NCBI RefSeq assembly: GCF_964275005.1
Contig: NC_092706.1
Location: 2,919,113-2,983,112 of the forward strand
Reading direction: 5' to 3'
DNA length: 64,000 bases
From: Diadema setosum
Taxonomy: Eukaryota > Echinodermata > Echinoidea > Diadematoida > Diadematidae
The notes under the pieces are model-generated. The model saw nothing but the letters and a program-made list of their open reading frames with translations, ran no database searches and was not told where the DNA came from. This document shows, one piece after another, positions 9,857-22,100 of this stretch. The first letter of the stretch is position 1, and the number at the start of each line of letters is the position of its first letter. A program made the position numbers and the translations under genes.

Positions 9857-12129
9857 CTACAGTAGGATGGTAATGGAGCCATAATGCAGGTAGCCATACA
9901 TACATGTAATATGTATTTTGAATTAATGCCGCGCTTGCGATTGACAGTTTTTGCCATTAGAAATGCAAATTTTGCCCCATGGGCATTGCCTAATGGCTCA
10001 GCAGGGTTTGTAATGCCAAATTTATGTGTTAAGCAATCAATTTCATGCAAGTAAAACATAAGATTTGAAGCAGAACATACAATCTGTAGAAGTTTGTATA
10101 ATACTGTAAATAATATCTAGAGCATTTTATGTAACTTGTACAAAGGATGTCTCAATGAAAGTGCACAGGTCCTTGTCAGACACTGTGCTGTGTACAATGT
10201 ACAAATGTATGTCTTCTGGAGTAATTAAATTTCATGTAATTTATGGTCAATACAATGTGTGATCATGGACATGTATGTAGGCCACTGAATATTTTTCATG
10301 TCTTGTTTTGTTGGTTTTTGAAGGATCATCCTTAGTTACTAAGCGTGTATTGTAATAATTTTCAAACAGTCTCCAATAAGGAAAGTTACATTGTCACTTT
10401 GCAGTGGAGAATTTAGTTCATTTTTAAAGTATTCAGTTGTAAAAGTGTGCTTCTGTCAACTTTGTGTTTGGGTGTTGTTGTTTGTTTGTTTGTTTGTTTT
10501 GGGGGTGTTTTTTCTTTCTTTCTTTCTTGCTGAACAGCCCAGAAGAACATTGCATTCCTCTGCATCTGTAGATCAAAGACATTTTTTTTTTCCCAGTGGA
10601 TCTTTCGAAGGTCAATAATCTCTTGAGAGAAATTTATTTTTCAGTTGTTAGTTGCTATGTTTTTATATGCATTTTCATAGTGAAGCAAAGCAAGGAATGA
10701 TTAGCAACCTGATGTCATGTTTGATAGCTTATCACCAATCTGAGCATCACACACAACATACAGATACTGACTGCTTTTTGGGACATTGTCGATATTATTG
10801 CTCGCCCAAAGAATTTTAACCTCATGCTCTGACCTGGGGAGCTTGCCCCAAGGGTCATAACATGGAGGTAAGATACCTTGGGGTAATGCAGGTAATGTTA
10901 TCAACAATACCCTGGAAAGAAGTGTGCAGCAGTGTACAATGTACCACATAAAATTTGAAAATAACGATAATAGAAAATACATGCTTGATTGTGATCAGGC
11001 TAACCATGTCACACAAACGATTTACATCTGAGCTTCCACCTCTTAAAACTTGCATTTTGCGATGGTATGTAACACAGTGTTCAATAGAATTCAAGTATTT
11101 TTATTATCTATCTTAATCAGTAGTAGGCCATTCAGTTGAAAAACAACAAATTTTAATGAACATTCAGTATTTGACCTTCTATTCATTCATAGATGTCTGT
11201 TCACCAAATGTGTACCAGTATGTTACACACAAAATATATATTTCATGGCAAAAAATGCAAATAGACAGTTTCTTTGAAGCTGTTTGGGGTCAAGTTATCT
11301 ATCATTTAAGTGCTCTTATTGTATTGGGGGTAATGCACTCTGGAAACAGAAAATAACTTTACATTCGTGGAAAGTATATTTTACCTTTAGAAATGCCCAG
11401 ATGTTTATATAATACAATGTACAATCCTCAGACACTTGTATTCTGGCTCATTAGGTCTTGATTTAATGAGCCTACTGTATACAGCAACATGCCCAAGACA
11501 ATGTGGTTAATCGTTTGTAACGGACAAGCCAGCCAGCAATTTCAGAAATCTGCCTGTCTGAATTTCATCTCTGAAATGATTTTTCCATCCCAAGGCTCTC
11601 ATGCTCATTTTGCCTGTTTACATCGTCACTGAACGATAGAAGTCATACTGGTACTTAGAAAGATTAGAAGTTTTAGCTTGAAAATCACAGCATACAAAAT
11701 GTATGAATTGATTTACATAGTCAATCTTCAAAAATCTTGTACGTGTAATGGATAAAAACCTTTCATAGCAATAACTAATAAGTTATTAGTACTAAATAGT
11801 AGGTAAATAAGAACAGCAAGTATTGTTGGACACTCACTGAGTGAACTTTATATTTGTATCTAGATCTATCTGTAAAGGCATAAAAAAAAGCACCGATGTG
11901 GAAGAGAGAGGGTATTGCCACTTTATAGCAGCTTGTCACTGAAGACAGTGCACATCAAATTCTTTTCCTTTTCCTCATTTTTACCACAGCTATTGATGTT
12001 TGATATAGACATCAGTCACATCAATGGACATTTGTCGTAGATGTCGGTATATTTGCCAATATCAAGCCACTTCAGAGTTTGGTATATAATTTGGAAGTGA
12101 TATGCACATGGAAGAACACAAAACCACAT

Positions 12130-12485
12130 TTTTCAAAATTTCCTTGTGATTCTTCAAGAATGGCCATACCTTGTGTAGTGGACAAATCTGTCAAGTATGC
12201 CTGATTTCAGGAAACAAGTAAGCTTTATTCTTTAATCTTTGTATTTCTATCTTTGCAAGAACATGCTCATGGTGGTAAATACAAATGAGAGATTGGTATT
12301 ACTGTGTGTATTATTTTTGCAATATTTTTTCCCATTTACTGTACTCATGAGCACACAAGAAGGGAAGAAAAATCAGATCTGCCAAATTTCCCTTGTGATT
12401 CTACAGTTGCCATCTACATACACTGTAGGCAGGATGACAAACCTGCCATACCTGTGCCTAATTTCAGGAAATAAGAAGCTTTATT
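12130..12485 (+). repeat. Diverged direct duplication (~115-bp units, 243 bp apart)
   Basis: 12130-12240 and 12373-12485 share AAATTTCC(C)TTGTGATTCT, GCCAT, GACAAA(T/C)CTG and TTTCAGGAAA(C/T)AAG...AGCTTTATT in the same order. It looks like an old local duplication. Neither copy has a reading frame shared with the other. Confidence 0.6.
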
Positions 12486-12679
12486 TTGTAAAACCTTGTC
12501 ATTCGTATAAATTAGCAAACTCCAGTTTATGGTGATGACAGAAGAGGATGGGCAAATTCCTGTCTGTGCAGTATTTTCTCCTTAGTTCATGTAATTATTG
12601 AATTTCCAGGGTTGGCAGACTAGAATGGAAGGATGCATGGATGCATACATTACAACGTATTGTAGATGCAGAGAGAGGT

Positions 12680-12710
<31 letters not shown>

Positions 12711-13102
12711 GATGACTATCTTTGAACTTGCTATTATATTAACATTACCTTGATTCTGCAGGCACTTCCATAAAAGATGAACGCGTACGTACTCCTTCAC
12801 TTTTTCTGAGAAAAGCAGAGTAAATTCCTGGAACCTGATTTGTTATATCATCACTATAAATGAGATCATCGTCAGATGCATATAAGTACAAATTTACTTG
12901 TACCATTGCAGGCATCTCCCTTTGGTAATGTACAAATGTAGTTCTGTGGATTTTCACTTTTGATGTATTGTGTAAGAATGCTGGCAGCCCTGCAAAACAG
13001 TGTAACAACCACGAAATGGCTGATATTTTAGGAAATCATAAATAATGAAGAAAAATGTATTTCAAAGATTGATAACAAGAACAGATGTGTTGCAATATTG
13101 CA

Positions 13103-13253
13103 TACTGTAAAACCAGAAATACTCAGGACATGAAACTTTCGCAAAATGCCACTGACTTCTATGCTTTATATAGACAAACACTTTTGCGAATCTTAGCTCC
13201 TTGCAAAATTTGCAAAAAGTTTCATGCACACATAAATTTCTGGTTCAGCTGTA
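13103..13253. mobile_element. Short MITE with TACTGTAAAACCAGAAAT ends
   Basis: The left end TACTGTAAAACCAGAAAT matches the complement of the right end ATTTCTGGTTCAGCTGTA with a few changes. GCCACTGACTTCTATGC in the body is close to the GCCACTGGCATTCAATGC found in the elements at 34456 and 58693. Confidence 0.6.
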
Positions 13254-14715
13254 GTCACCATGGTAATATTGATATGTTTGATGTCCAATGTAGATGCAAT
13301 TTTCTAACTGTTTACTCGACTGGGTCTCCAGTGAGCTTGTGTTCAAAGAGAAAAGTAAAGCACCGAGGGGTGTATCACATTCCAGAAACCACTGCATCAG
13401 ATTTGTCATATGGTTCTTTGATGGTACCTGTACAGTGTACATGTATGTGTCCTCAAACCAATGAAAATGAATGCTGTTAGCATTTTCATACAAGTACATT
13501 GTACATGAAAACACCACACACACACACAAAGCTGGCAGCCAATTCCTACTCTGTCTTGTACATATTGTAGGTAATTCTGAACTACTGTATGTGCATAAGA
13601 ACCACCCAGTGAAGCATTACCAGTGTGTATACACTGCTTGCATGGAATAGGGATATATGTATGTACAGTGTCAATAATTTGACTTGACATTGAATGCCAG
13701 ATTTTAAAGGCATAATTTACCATTTGCAGATGAAACAAAAACCAAGCATTTAGTGCTTTAAAATAGTTCTAAAATAGTGAGTTAGGGATAGAAACAACCA
13801 CTGTAAAAATTTGAGTCCGTATTTCACAAAATGTGAACAATAGTTGTAATAAAAATGTTTCCAGACTGAACCGTCTACAGTTGCGGTTTATTGAGAAAAA
13901 CACTGTATCTCCATACAATATTTTAGGCTTTATTGCAAAAATTTTATGGTAGGATGTTTTGTGATACAACAGACCTACACACCTATATATGCATCAAATG
14001 CGATATCTTGAACATTTTTGAAATCACTGCTCCCAAAGGTAAACTGGACCTTTAATGGTTTGAGGGTTTTTTTTTCTTCTTCTTCTTCTTCTTTTCACTG
14101 TGTACATTTCATAGCCATCCATTGAACATATTATGAGTTCTAGTGGTCATCTTTCAATGGGTAGTGGCATTAGACATGTACATCCCCTATGCAGGGCTGC
14201 ACACTGGCGCCGGTCCGACGGTCAAAGACCGGTAAAAGTCACTGTCGGACCGGTAACTTTTCAGGAAATCCACAAGTTACCGGTCCGACATGACCAGTAA
14301 AAAAAAAGCATTGGTGGGGTCAGTAGAAAGAAAAAGAGCAGCCCCGATCAGGGAGAAACAGAATGCAAGATATCGCACTGTTCAACAAGTTTTACGCAAG
14401 TTTTCGTTTATGTCTACCGGTGCACTTTGTGACAGTAAACATACATTAGTTTTGAGCACTAGCAGTCGACCAGTTATTCGCCCTCGCTTGCGCATTTGGC
14501 GCTGCTCACGCTCTGCCGTGCAATGCAATACATGCAGAGCATGTACAGTGTAACTGCTTTTCGTTTGCTTGCGATCGGCGGTCATGCCAGACAAGAAGCA
14601 CTGATAGAAGCGCACGCATTTCTGGGTCATTTTACTCATGATTTTTTAACGCAAGATCGATCCGATCCCGGCTTCGCAGCAGCGTGGCAGTTATGTTAGA
14701 ACTAATTTACTTGTG

Positions 14716-14815
14716 TCGATTTTTAGAAAAAGTACAAACACATTTGATATTCAGCGATACAGTAAATGGATCTGATTGCGTTCATTTTCATTATACACAG
14801 TCATTTCACAAATGA
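14716..14815 (+). repeat. Direct repeat flanking the array, left copy
   Basis: GTCGATTTTTAGAAAAAGT, CACATTTGATA, TCTGATTGCGTTCATTxTCATT and CAGTCATTTCACAAA recur in the same order at 17304-17392, just after the array. Confidence 0.65.
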
Positions 14816-14849
14816 ATATTTTCATTCGCTCAGAATGGTCTCATAATGA

Positions 14850-17270
14850 AGATAGGCGCAAAAAGGATCACGAAATCGGCTCTTCCGTGTACTTTTTAAG
14901 AACGCATGCACAAAATGTGAAGAGATAATACTAGGGAGGGAAAAAAAATCATGAAATCATGGCAGTCCCGCTTACATATTTGAGGTAGAAATCGTCCCAA
15001 AAAGGATCATGAATTCGACCGGCCGCTTCGTATCTTTCAAAAGCTTATGTACGAAATGCGAAGAGATTACAGAGGAGAGGAAAAAAATACAAAATAAAGG
15101 ACACATTTTGGTGAGTGCATGAAATCAACGCAATCCCGTTGAAATTTGAGGGAATAATAGGCGCAAAAAGGATCTTGAATTTAGTCCTGCATGCCGTGTT
15201 GGTTATCAAAAACGCATGCACAAATGCGACGAGATTATCGGGAGAAAAATAAAAAACACATTTTACCCTTCTGGTGCGTGCATCATAAAAAATTACATCT
15301 GAAGTAATTCATGAAATCGCCACAATCCCGCTGATATTTGAGGTAGAAATAGGCGCAAAAAGGATTGTGAATTCGGCCGTGTCGTATACCTTTTAAGAAC
15401 GCATGTACGAAATGGGAAAAGATTAGCGGGAGAAAAATAAAGGACACATTTTCACCCCTTTTGGCGCTTGCATCATATAGATTACAGCTGAAAAGTAATT
15501 CATGAAAATTTCGTAATCCCGTTGAAATTTGAGTAAACAATAATAGGCGCAAAAAGAATATCGAATTCGGCCCTGCATGCAATGTATAATTTTGAAAACG
15601 CATGCACAAATGCGAAGAAATTATCGGGAGAAAAATAAAGAACGCATTTTCAACCCTTCTGGTGAATGTATCACTAAAGATTTCATCCGAAATAATTAAT
15701 GACATATCGCTATCCCGCTGATATTTGATGTAGAAATAGGCGCTAAAAGGATCGTGAATTTGGCCGTGACGTATAGGCATGTACGCAATGCGAAGTGATT
15801 ATGGGGTGAAAAATACAGGACACATTTTCAAACCCTTTTGGCCCGTGCATCATAAAGATTGCGTCCGAAGTCATACATGAAATCATCGCAATCCCGCTGA
15901 TATTTGAGGTAGAAATAGACGCAAAAAGGATCGTGAATTCGGCCGTGTCGTATACCTTTCAAGAACGCATGTACGGAATGCGAAGAGATTATGGGGAGAA
16001 AAATAAAGAACGCATTTTCAACCATTCTAGCTGGTGCGTGCATCACAAAAGATTACATCTGAAGTAATTCATGAAATTGCCACAATTCGGCTGATATTTA
16101 ATGTAGAAATAGGTGATAAAAGGATCGTGAATTCAGCCGTGTCGTATACACATGTACGAAATGCGAAGAGATTATTGGGAGAAAAATACAGGACACATTT
16201 TCAACCCCTTTTGGCCCGTGCATCATAAAGATTACAGCCGAATAATAATTCATAAAATCATCGCAATCCCGTTGAAGTTTGAGGAAACAATAGGCGCAAA
16301 AACAAGAATCATGGTTTTTGGCCGTGTCGCATATCTTTTAAGCACGCATTTACGAAATGCGAAGAGTTTATCCGGGAAAAATAAAGGACACATTTTCAAC
16401 CCATTTTGGTGCGTTATCATAAAAGATTACAGCCGAAGTTATTCATAAAATCATCGCAATCCCGCTGATATTTTAGGTAGAAATAGACGCAAAAAGGATC
16501 GTGAATTCGGCCGTGTCGTATACCTTTCAAGAACGCATGTACGGAATGCGAAGAGATTATGGGGAGAAAAATAACGCATTTTCAACCATTCTCGCCGGTG
16601 CGTGCATCACAGAAAGTTACATCCGAAGTAATTCATGATTCTCGCCGGTGCGTGCATCACAGAAAGTTACATCCGAAGTAATTCATGAAATCGCCACAAT
16701 TCCGCTGATATTTGAGGTAGAAATAGGCGCAAAAGGTAACATGAATTCGGCCATGTGGTGCATCTTTTTAAGAACGCACTTACGAAATTCGAAGAGTTTA
16801 TCGGGAAAAATAAAGGACACATTTTCAACCTATGTTGGCGCTTGCATCATAAAAGATTACAGCCGAAGTAATTTATGAAATCGTCACAATCCCGCTGATA
16901 TTTGAGGTAGAAATAGGCGCAAAAAGTATCATGAATTCGGCCATGTGGTGCATCTTTTTTTAAGAACGCACTTACGAAATTCGAAGAGTTTATCGGGAAA
17001 AATAAAGGACACATTTTCAACTTCTTTTGGTGCTTGCATCTGAAAATATTACAGCCGAAGTAATTTATGAAATCGTCACAATCCCGCTAATATTTGAGGT
17101 GGAAATGGGCGCAAAAAGGATTGCGAATTCGGCCCTGCATGTCGTGTACCTTTCAAGAACGCATGCACAATGCGAATAGATTATCGGGAGAAAAATAAAG
17201 AACCCCTTGTAGCGCGTGCATCAGAAAATATCACAGCTAAAATAATTCATTAAATCGTCGCAATCCAACT
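14850..17270 (+). repeat. Satellite-like array, ~13 units of ~186 bp, inside the 3.5-kb transposon
   Basis: Each unit repeats TATTTGAGGTAGAAATAGGC, GCAAAAAGGATCxTGAATTCGG, AAGAACGCATGTACGAAATG, GCGAAGAGATTATCGGGAG, GGACACATTTTCAACCC and GCATCATAAAGATTACA. Spacing of the GTAGAAATAGG core is roughly 170-200 bases, with one internal 45-base direct duplication near 16590-16680. Peptide-like frames across it on either strand (for example 15283-15780, minus) are only the array read through, and each repeats the same words. Confidence 0.85.
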
Positions 17271-17303
17271 GACCACCAAGAGCAGGTTACGCAGCAAGTT
17301 CGT

Positions 17304-17392
17304 GCGCCGATGTTTAGAAAAAGTCACAAACGCATTTGATACAATCTGATTTTGTTCATTATCATTTTACACTGTAATTCACAAACATTCTA
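17304..17392 (+). repeat. Direct repeat flanking the array, right copy
   Basis: Counterpart of 14716-14815. The two copies enclose the tandem array within the transposon, so the array may have arisen by unequal exchange or slippage within an ancestral duplicated segment. Confidence 0.65.
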
Positions 17393-17993
17393 TTTTTTCC
17401 TATCTTTTTTTTTCTATTTCTTGTGCAATAAATAATGCAAGTTTAAAAAAAGAATATTAATCTGTAAAATGTACATGGGTAAGGGCGTACGTCCATAAAA
17501 AACAAGAAAATAAGTTTGCAAGTCATTTAATGTTTTTTTTTAGGTTGTCGTTGTTGACCGGTAAATTTTCTGTTCGGACCGGTAAAAAATGGTAAAACGG
17601 GGCATTTACCGGTCCGACAGAGACAGGTTGGACCGGCAGAAAAAATGGGTTAGTGTGCAGCCCTGCCCTATGCACTTTTTTCCTGTTTCTATTTCAGTTA
17701 ATGCAGTTTAAAGTTATCTGTTGAAGTGTCACTGTCTGATATCAGTGACTTCATGAAAATGGTTTCCAAGAAGGCATGTGCTTCATTTCCTGTAAAATTC
17801 ATAAATATCAGTTATGCATCACGTCCCATTCAGGTTTAGTGTTGGAGGGAAACGTGTTATGATACATGTGTGAAAGTAGTGCCAAAGACTTTTTGCTATA
17901 TTTTATATACATCAATCTACATCATATGAAATTCTGAACTTGTGAGTTGATACACATACAATATAATCACCTCTTAATCACATCATTTAATTT

Positions 17994-18190
17994 ACCATAC
18001 ATGACCCAGAAATTTTCATGTGCATAAAAATCCAAAGTTCACAAAAGTGAAATGCTTGCAAAAGTGGTTTTATTTTTCTACAATTTGAATTACAATTGTA
18101 AATGCTGTGGCGATTCATGAAAGTTTAATGCCATGAAAAAGGCTGTCGGCTCCAAATCCTAAAAGTTTCAGGCCAGAATGCTTCTAGTTT
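17994..18190. mobile_element. Degenerate MITE related to 34456/58693
   Basis: CAGAAATTTTCATGTGCAT, then CACAAAAGTGAAA, then ATGCCATGAAAAAGGC and CGGCTCCAAAT recall, in order, pieces of the better-kept copies at 34456 and 58693. Ends are eroded, so borders are approximate. Confidence 0.4.
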
Positions 18191-19139
18191 TACAGTAGAC
18201 TGTATTCTTTCTTGGAAATTACCACTCTGTCTCGTGATCTGTGATCTTTGCATAAGAAATGTGCATTCACTGTATGTGATTTTGAAATAAAACATTTGTT
18301 TGAAAGACATCAAGGTGTCCCATGTTCCTTGCATGTTGAGATAGCTACCCCTCTTAATAGTGAAGGGACAAAAATGCAAGCTGATATTTTACACTGACAT
18401 TTGATTTTAATGAAGCATCCCCAGTGATTCCAAGATCCACATCCCCGCAGAGGATTTGTTTACCACAAAGAAACAAAAGCAGGAAATATTTTGAAGCAAA
18501 AGGGGATTAATGAAATGTTGGCAAACTTCTCATCAGTAGAACAAGTTATGACAGTGACAGAATAACACAGTGCATTCCACAGCAGTGCGGGGCATCCCCT
18601 TGTTACGTATCATGTGATATTGCTGGTTTATATTGCACTTCTTTTACATTCTGCCCATCTGCCAAGTGCAATGTTGGTTGAATTTTCTCAGCTGTGCCAA
18701 ATGTTGAACAAACATATTGAGTGGCCCTTTCATAAAATGCATATGATTGCTGTTGAATGTTTAATAGTGGTGAAATTCCACGTGAAATTGCGAGTACACC
18801 TAACTTTGGTACGTTGTAAATTAGAACAGCTATGGATTATACAGTGAAGCCATTGTGGTATCTCCTCAGAACTAGCACCTCAATTGCCATTGATGTTTAT
18901 ATGCTACGCAGTTTAATACCGGTAGTTGTTGTACAGAAAAGAACCATTACCAATTTGTTGTTCTCTTCCGCCCCTGCAGTCTTCTCAGGTATGTGCAATT
19001 GGATACTTTGACTTCCTTTGAAAGCAACTACCATGGCGTATGTTCCATGTCAGAGGGAAGCAATACATTTAGTAAGTCGTACTTCCCGTAACAAAAATAT
19101 TCATGTTCCTTACTGTATGTCTCTGAATGTGTACATGTT

Positions 19140-19166
19140 TGTCTTGTGATCCTTTTTGATTGGCAG
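19140..19166 (+). promoter_or_regulatory. Splice acceptor 19 bases before the cyclin Y ATG
   Basis: A T-rich tract followed by TTGATTGGCAG ends at 19166, leaving 19 bases of leader before the ATG. It implies one or more non-coding exons further upstream, possibly one ending at 7596. An unspliced start within the region just upstream remains possible. Confidence 0.4.
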
Positions 19167-19185
19167 TGCTCAGTAGTACCTGAAA

Positions 19186-22100
19186 ATGGGGAACAAACAC
19201 TCCTGTAACTGTTTGAGGACCTGCCACAAGAACCCCTCCAGGCGGCCGGGAAGGGTGCCACCACAAGACGTTGAGCGCTACGAGCCAGCCAACGAAGAAC
19301 CGGACCAAGATGAGCGGGTGAATAACCTACAACACATCAGTGACAGGGAAAAGGGCATCGAAGGTAAAACGTTCTTCCAGACTGTCTCCGTTCTGCACAC
19401 ATCCTACAAGTTTGTTTCCAAGTAGGGATTTATGTTACATGGTACACTGGGAGTGTGCCCTGATTGTGGCAGATATGATAGTGCTATGCTGCTTTTAAAG
19501 CAAAGACTAGAGAGAGAGAGAGATAGATTATGTATGGATATGAAGTATTGAACATTTCACATTTACTGTGAAATAAATGGCACCTGAATATTAGCATTTC
19601 ATGAATGTTAAAGGGACTGTACAGTACTGGTTGAGGTGGGAATTTGTGTTTTGAACATTCCTAAGTGAGATAATGAGAAACCTCTTATGAAATATGAAAA
19701 AGCATGTAATTTTAAGAAGGATTCAATGTTTATATGTTGAAAATTGGTTTTCAAATGGCTGAGATATCCAAAAAAGTAAAAATAATAAAAGGCGACAGGC
19801 CACACCTTTTATTAGGCTCTCTTGTTTCACCTTGTTTTTGGATCTCGGCCATTTCAAAACCGATTTTAAACAATAAACTTTTGATACCCCTCAGAATTGC
19901 ATGCTCTTTGACATCTCATAGAGTGGTTTAGCTGAATATCTCGCAAAACATTAAAAGCTAAATCCTTACCTCAACCAGAACTGTACACACCCTTTAATTT
20001 TGTTCTGATATATATCAAACTTTGATAGAGTAATGTGCATAGGAATTGTCTTTGGGAACACTTGCCCTCATTTGGGTGAGTCCGAATGACAGTATACTTC
20101 TGTATTCTTTGTAATCTTTTATAGTGAGTTCATATTTAAAGTATCACATGGAAAGCAGTTCACAGTGGGAATGAAATACTGTACGAGCTGAAATTTTCGC
20201 AGTGGTTTTATTTTCGCGAATTTCGCGAATCGCCTTTGAACTGCGAAAATAACAACGCGCAAATAGTTACGTTGAGTTAGACTGTCGCAACCGTGAATTT
20301 AACAACACGCGCAAATGTCCTCCAAGTAGCAATTCGCGAAAATATCTGTACGCGAAAATTTCAGCTTGTACAGTACTCGTAGCCATTACCTGTGCTGCAG
20401 CCATGTAAAGTGTATAAATGTGAAATAATACATGTGATTACATGTATGTAGCAAGGACAAGTATTGCGAGAAAATGCACTTTGGCAGATTACGGCATCAT
20501 GGGCAACGAATTGCTGCCATCGCAAATGATTCACATCTTTCTCCCGAAGTACACAAAATACAATACAGTGTATGTGTGTGAGTGTGTGTGCAAATGTTCA
20601 TGAGGAAGAAGTGTTCCATGTAAAATGTACCAGTATCAGGAATGATACATGGTATATTACCTGACATGAATTCACCATCTGTGACGTGTGTATTGGTGTG
20701 AATCTATTCCCAAAATTGGAAACTAATTACCTCCAACATACCATTAAAATGTTACTGTGAGGCAGTGTACAAATCCCTGTTCATATCATATTAGTCAGCA
20801 CCAATATCCCTCCACTCCCCCCCCCCCCCCCATTTTGCTCCACATTAGCACACCTTGGAGATGTCATACATTGTACATGTTTGCATCCTCTGGTTTAGCT
20901 TTTGGCTAATTACACACGTTTGCTCTGGGAGCAGCTGGTCATTATGCCACAAACTATGATACAAATGCCTGCCGAGTGAGCATGATATTAGCAGTTTCAA
21001 GGAACATTCTGTACAGACAACTGTGTACAGTAGTGTGTCACAGAGTGTATTTCTCCTGCGCTGCAGTATCGCAAGGCACAGAGCTCCATTACGACTGTGC
21101 ATGTTCTTCTGAATGCAGCATTTGACACTCGCATTTGTACTGATAAAAGTCTCTCTTTGATTACATCTGCACCTTTTAAATGCGCAAGATTTGTGTTTTC
21201 AAACGAATGCTCTCAATATCAAGCTAGATGTGATGTAGGTTTATTAAAAAAATTCAGTAGTTTTGTTCAAAAGTTAGTACTCTCAGTATAAAGTGGTGGA
21301 TGAAATGCACATTACAGGTACAAATTTAAGCAGAGGATTGGAATTTCTGCTGGGGATAGCATGTAAAAAGCTTGAGTTTATCAAGGGGCAGTACTGCCAT
21401 TGATCTGGAGTTGACTGCCTCAACCTAGTACATACACTGTACCCATTCTTATTTTTTTTTTTTTTAAACTGGGCATGTGCCTTATAGATTTTACAGAAAT
21501 TTAAAATTTGATGGATCTACAATTTATTCTTGTGGATGTATCGTACATGTACTATGTTAGATCCATTGAACCCCCCCCCCAAAAAAAAAAAAAAAAAAGA
21601 AGAATGAACTAAATAAAAAAACCTGTTAAAATAAAGTAAAAATAGCAGAAAGGGAAACCATGTTTACAATTTTCCCTTTGATAGAAGTAAAGAGAAATAC
21701 CGGTAGTCAAGATAAGCTTTACGTTGCATGCCTATTTAAAGGATCAACTTTACAAAGACTTCTAATGCACATACTGTCCACAGGTACAGAGCATTTTATA
21801 ATATGGTACTTTGAAGGAGGCATACAACTTTGATGATATTGGTTAATTTTTTTTTTTTTTTGAGTGTTCAAATCATATATGATATCTAAATTGATATTGA
21901 TGAATTGAATACAGTGTTTGAAAGCCTTTTACAAACCTAAAAGTTCCTATCAATACTCCAATGCCAAGTTGACGATACTGGATATTCCACTTTGTTTCTA
22001 CAGCTGTGTAAGTAGACATCCCAGTGAAAAAGTGGAAGTTTCCCTATCATTTATCTAGTAACTGGATTTAAGTCAATAGAGACATCTATCAGGCAACAGC

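Larger units (their letters stand above)
14192..17665. mobile_element. 3.5-kb hAT/P-like non-autonomous DNA transposon carrying a tandem array
   Basis: The ends are CAGGGCTGCACAC and its inverted form. They are flanked by a perfect 7-bp direct repeat CCCTATG (14185-14191 and 17666-17672). About 100 bases inside each end are full of (A)CCGGTCCGAC-type words on both strands. The body is mostly a ~186-bp tandem array. I see no transposase frame. CAGGG-type ends suggest hAT, but hAT normally makes 8-bp duplications, so a P-like assignment is also open. A 168-bp relative is at 29163. Confidence 0.8.
7597..19139 (+). other. Region upstream of cyclin Y: mobile elements, no supported gene
   Basis: Possibly the first, non-coding intron of cyclin Y. 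Beyond the elements listed separately (8099, 9338, 12130, 13103, 14192, 17994), it holds a pyrimidine-rich block at about 8465-8900 and (CAGA)n near 12690. Frames in the pyrimidine block are Phe/Ser/Leu-rich composition artefacts. Confidence 0.45.

Noticed and set aside
400-14845. Shared word CAGAATGGTCTCATA in the foldback at 273-646 and near 14830
   Set aside because: A 15-base match with no extension on either side; not enough to link the two elements.
15283-15780. 165-codon minus-strand frame with repeated FIFLPIISSH-like peptides
   Set aside because: The repetition comes from the 186-bp DNA array; the frame drifts between units and no protein family fits.
18978-18989. Possible 9-base microexon between CCCCTGCAG and GTATGT upstream of cyclin Y
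   Set aside because: Splice signals are attractive, but nothing supports inclusion of so small a leader exon; chance matches of this kind are common.
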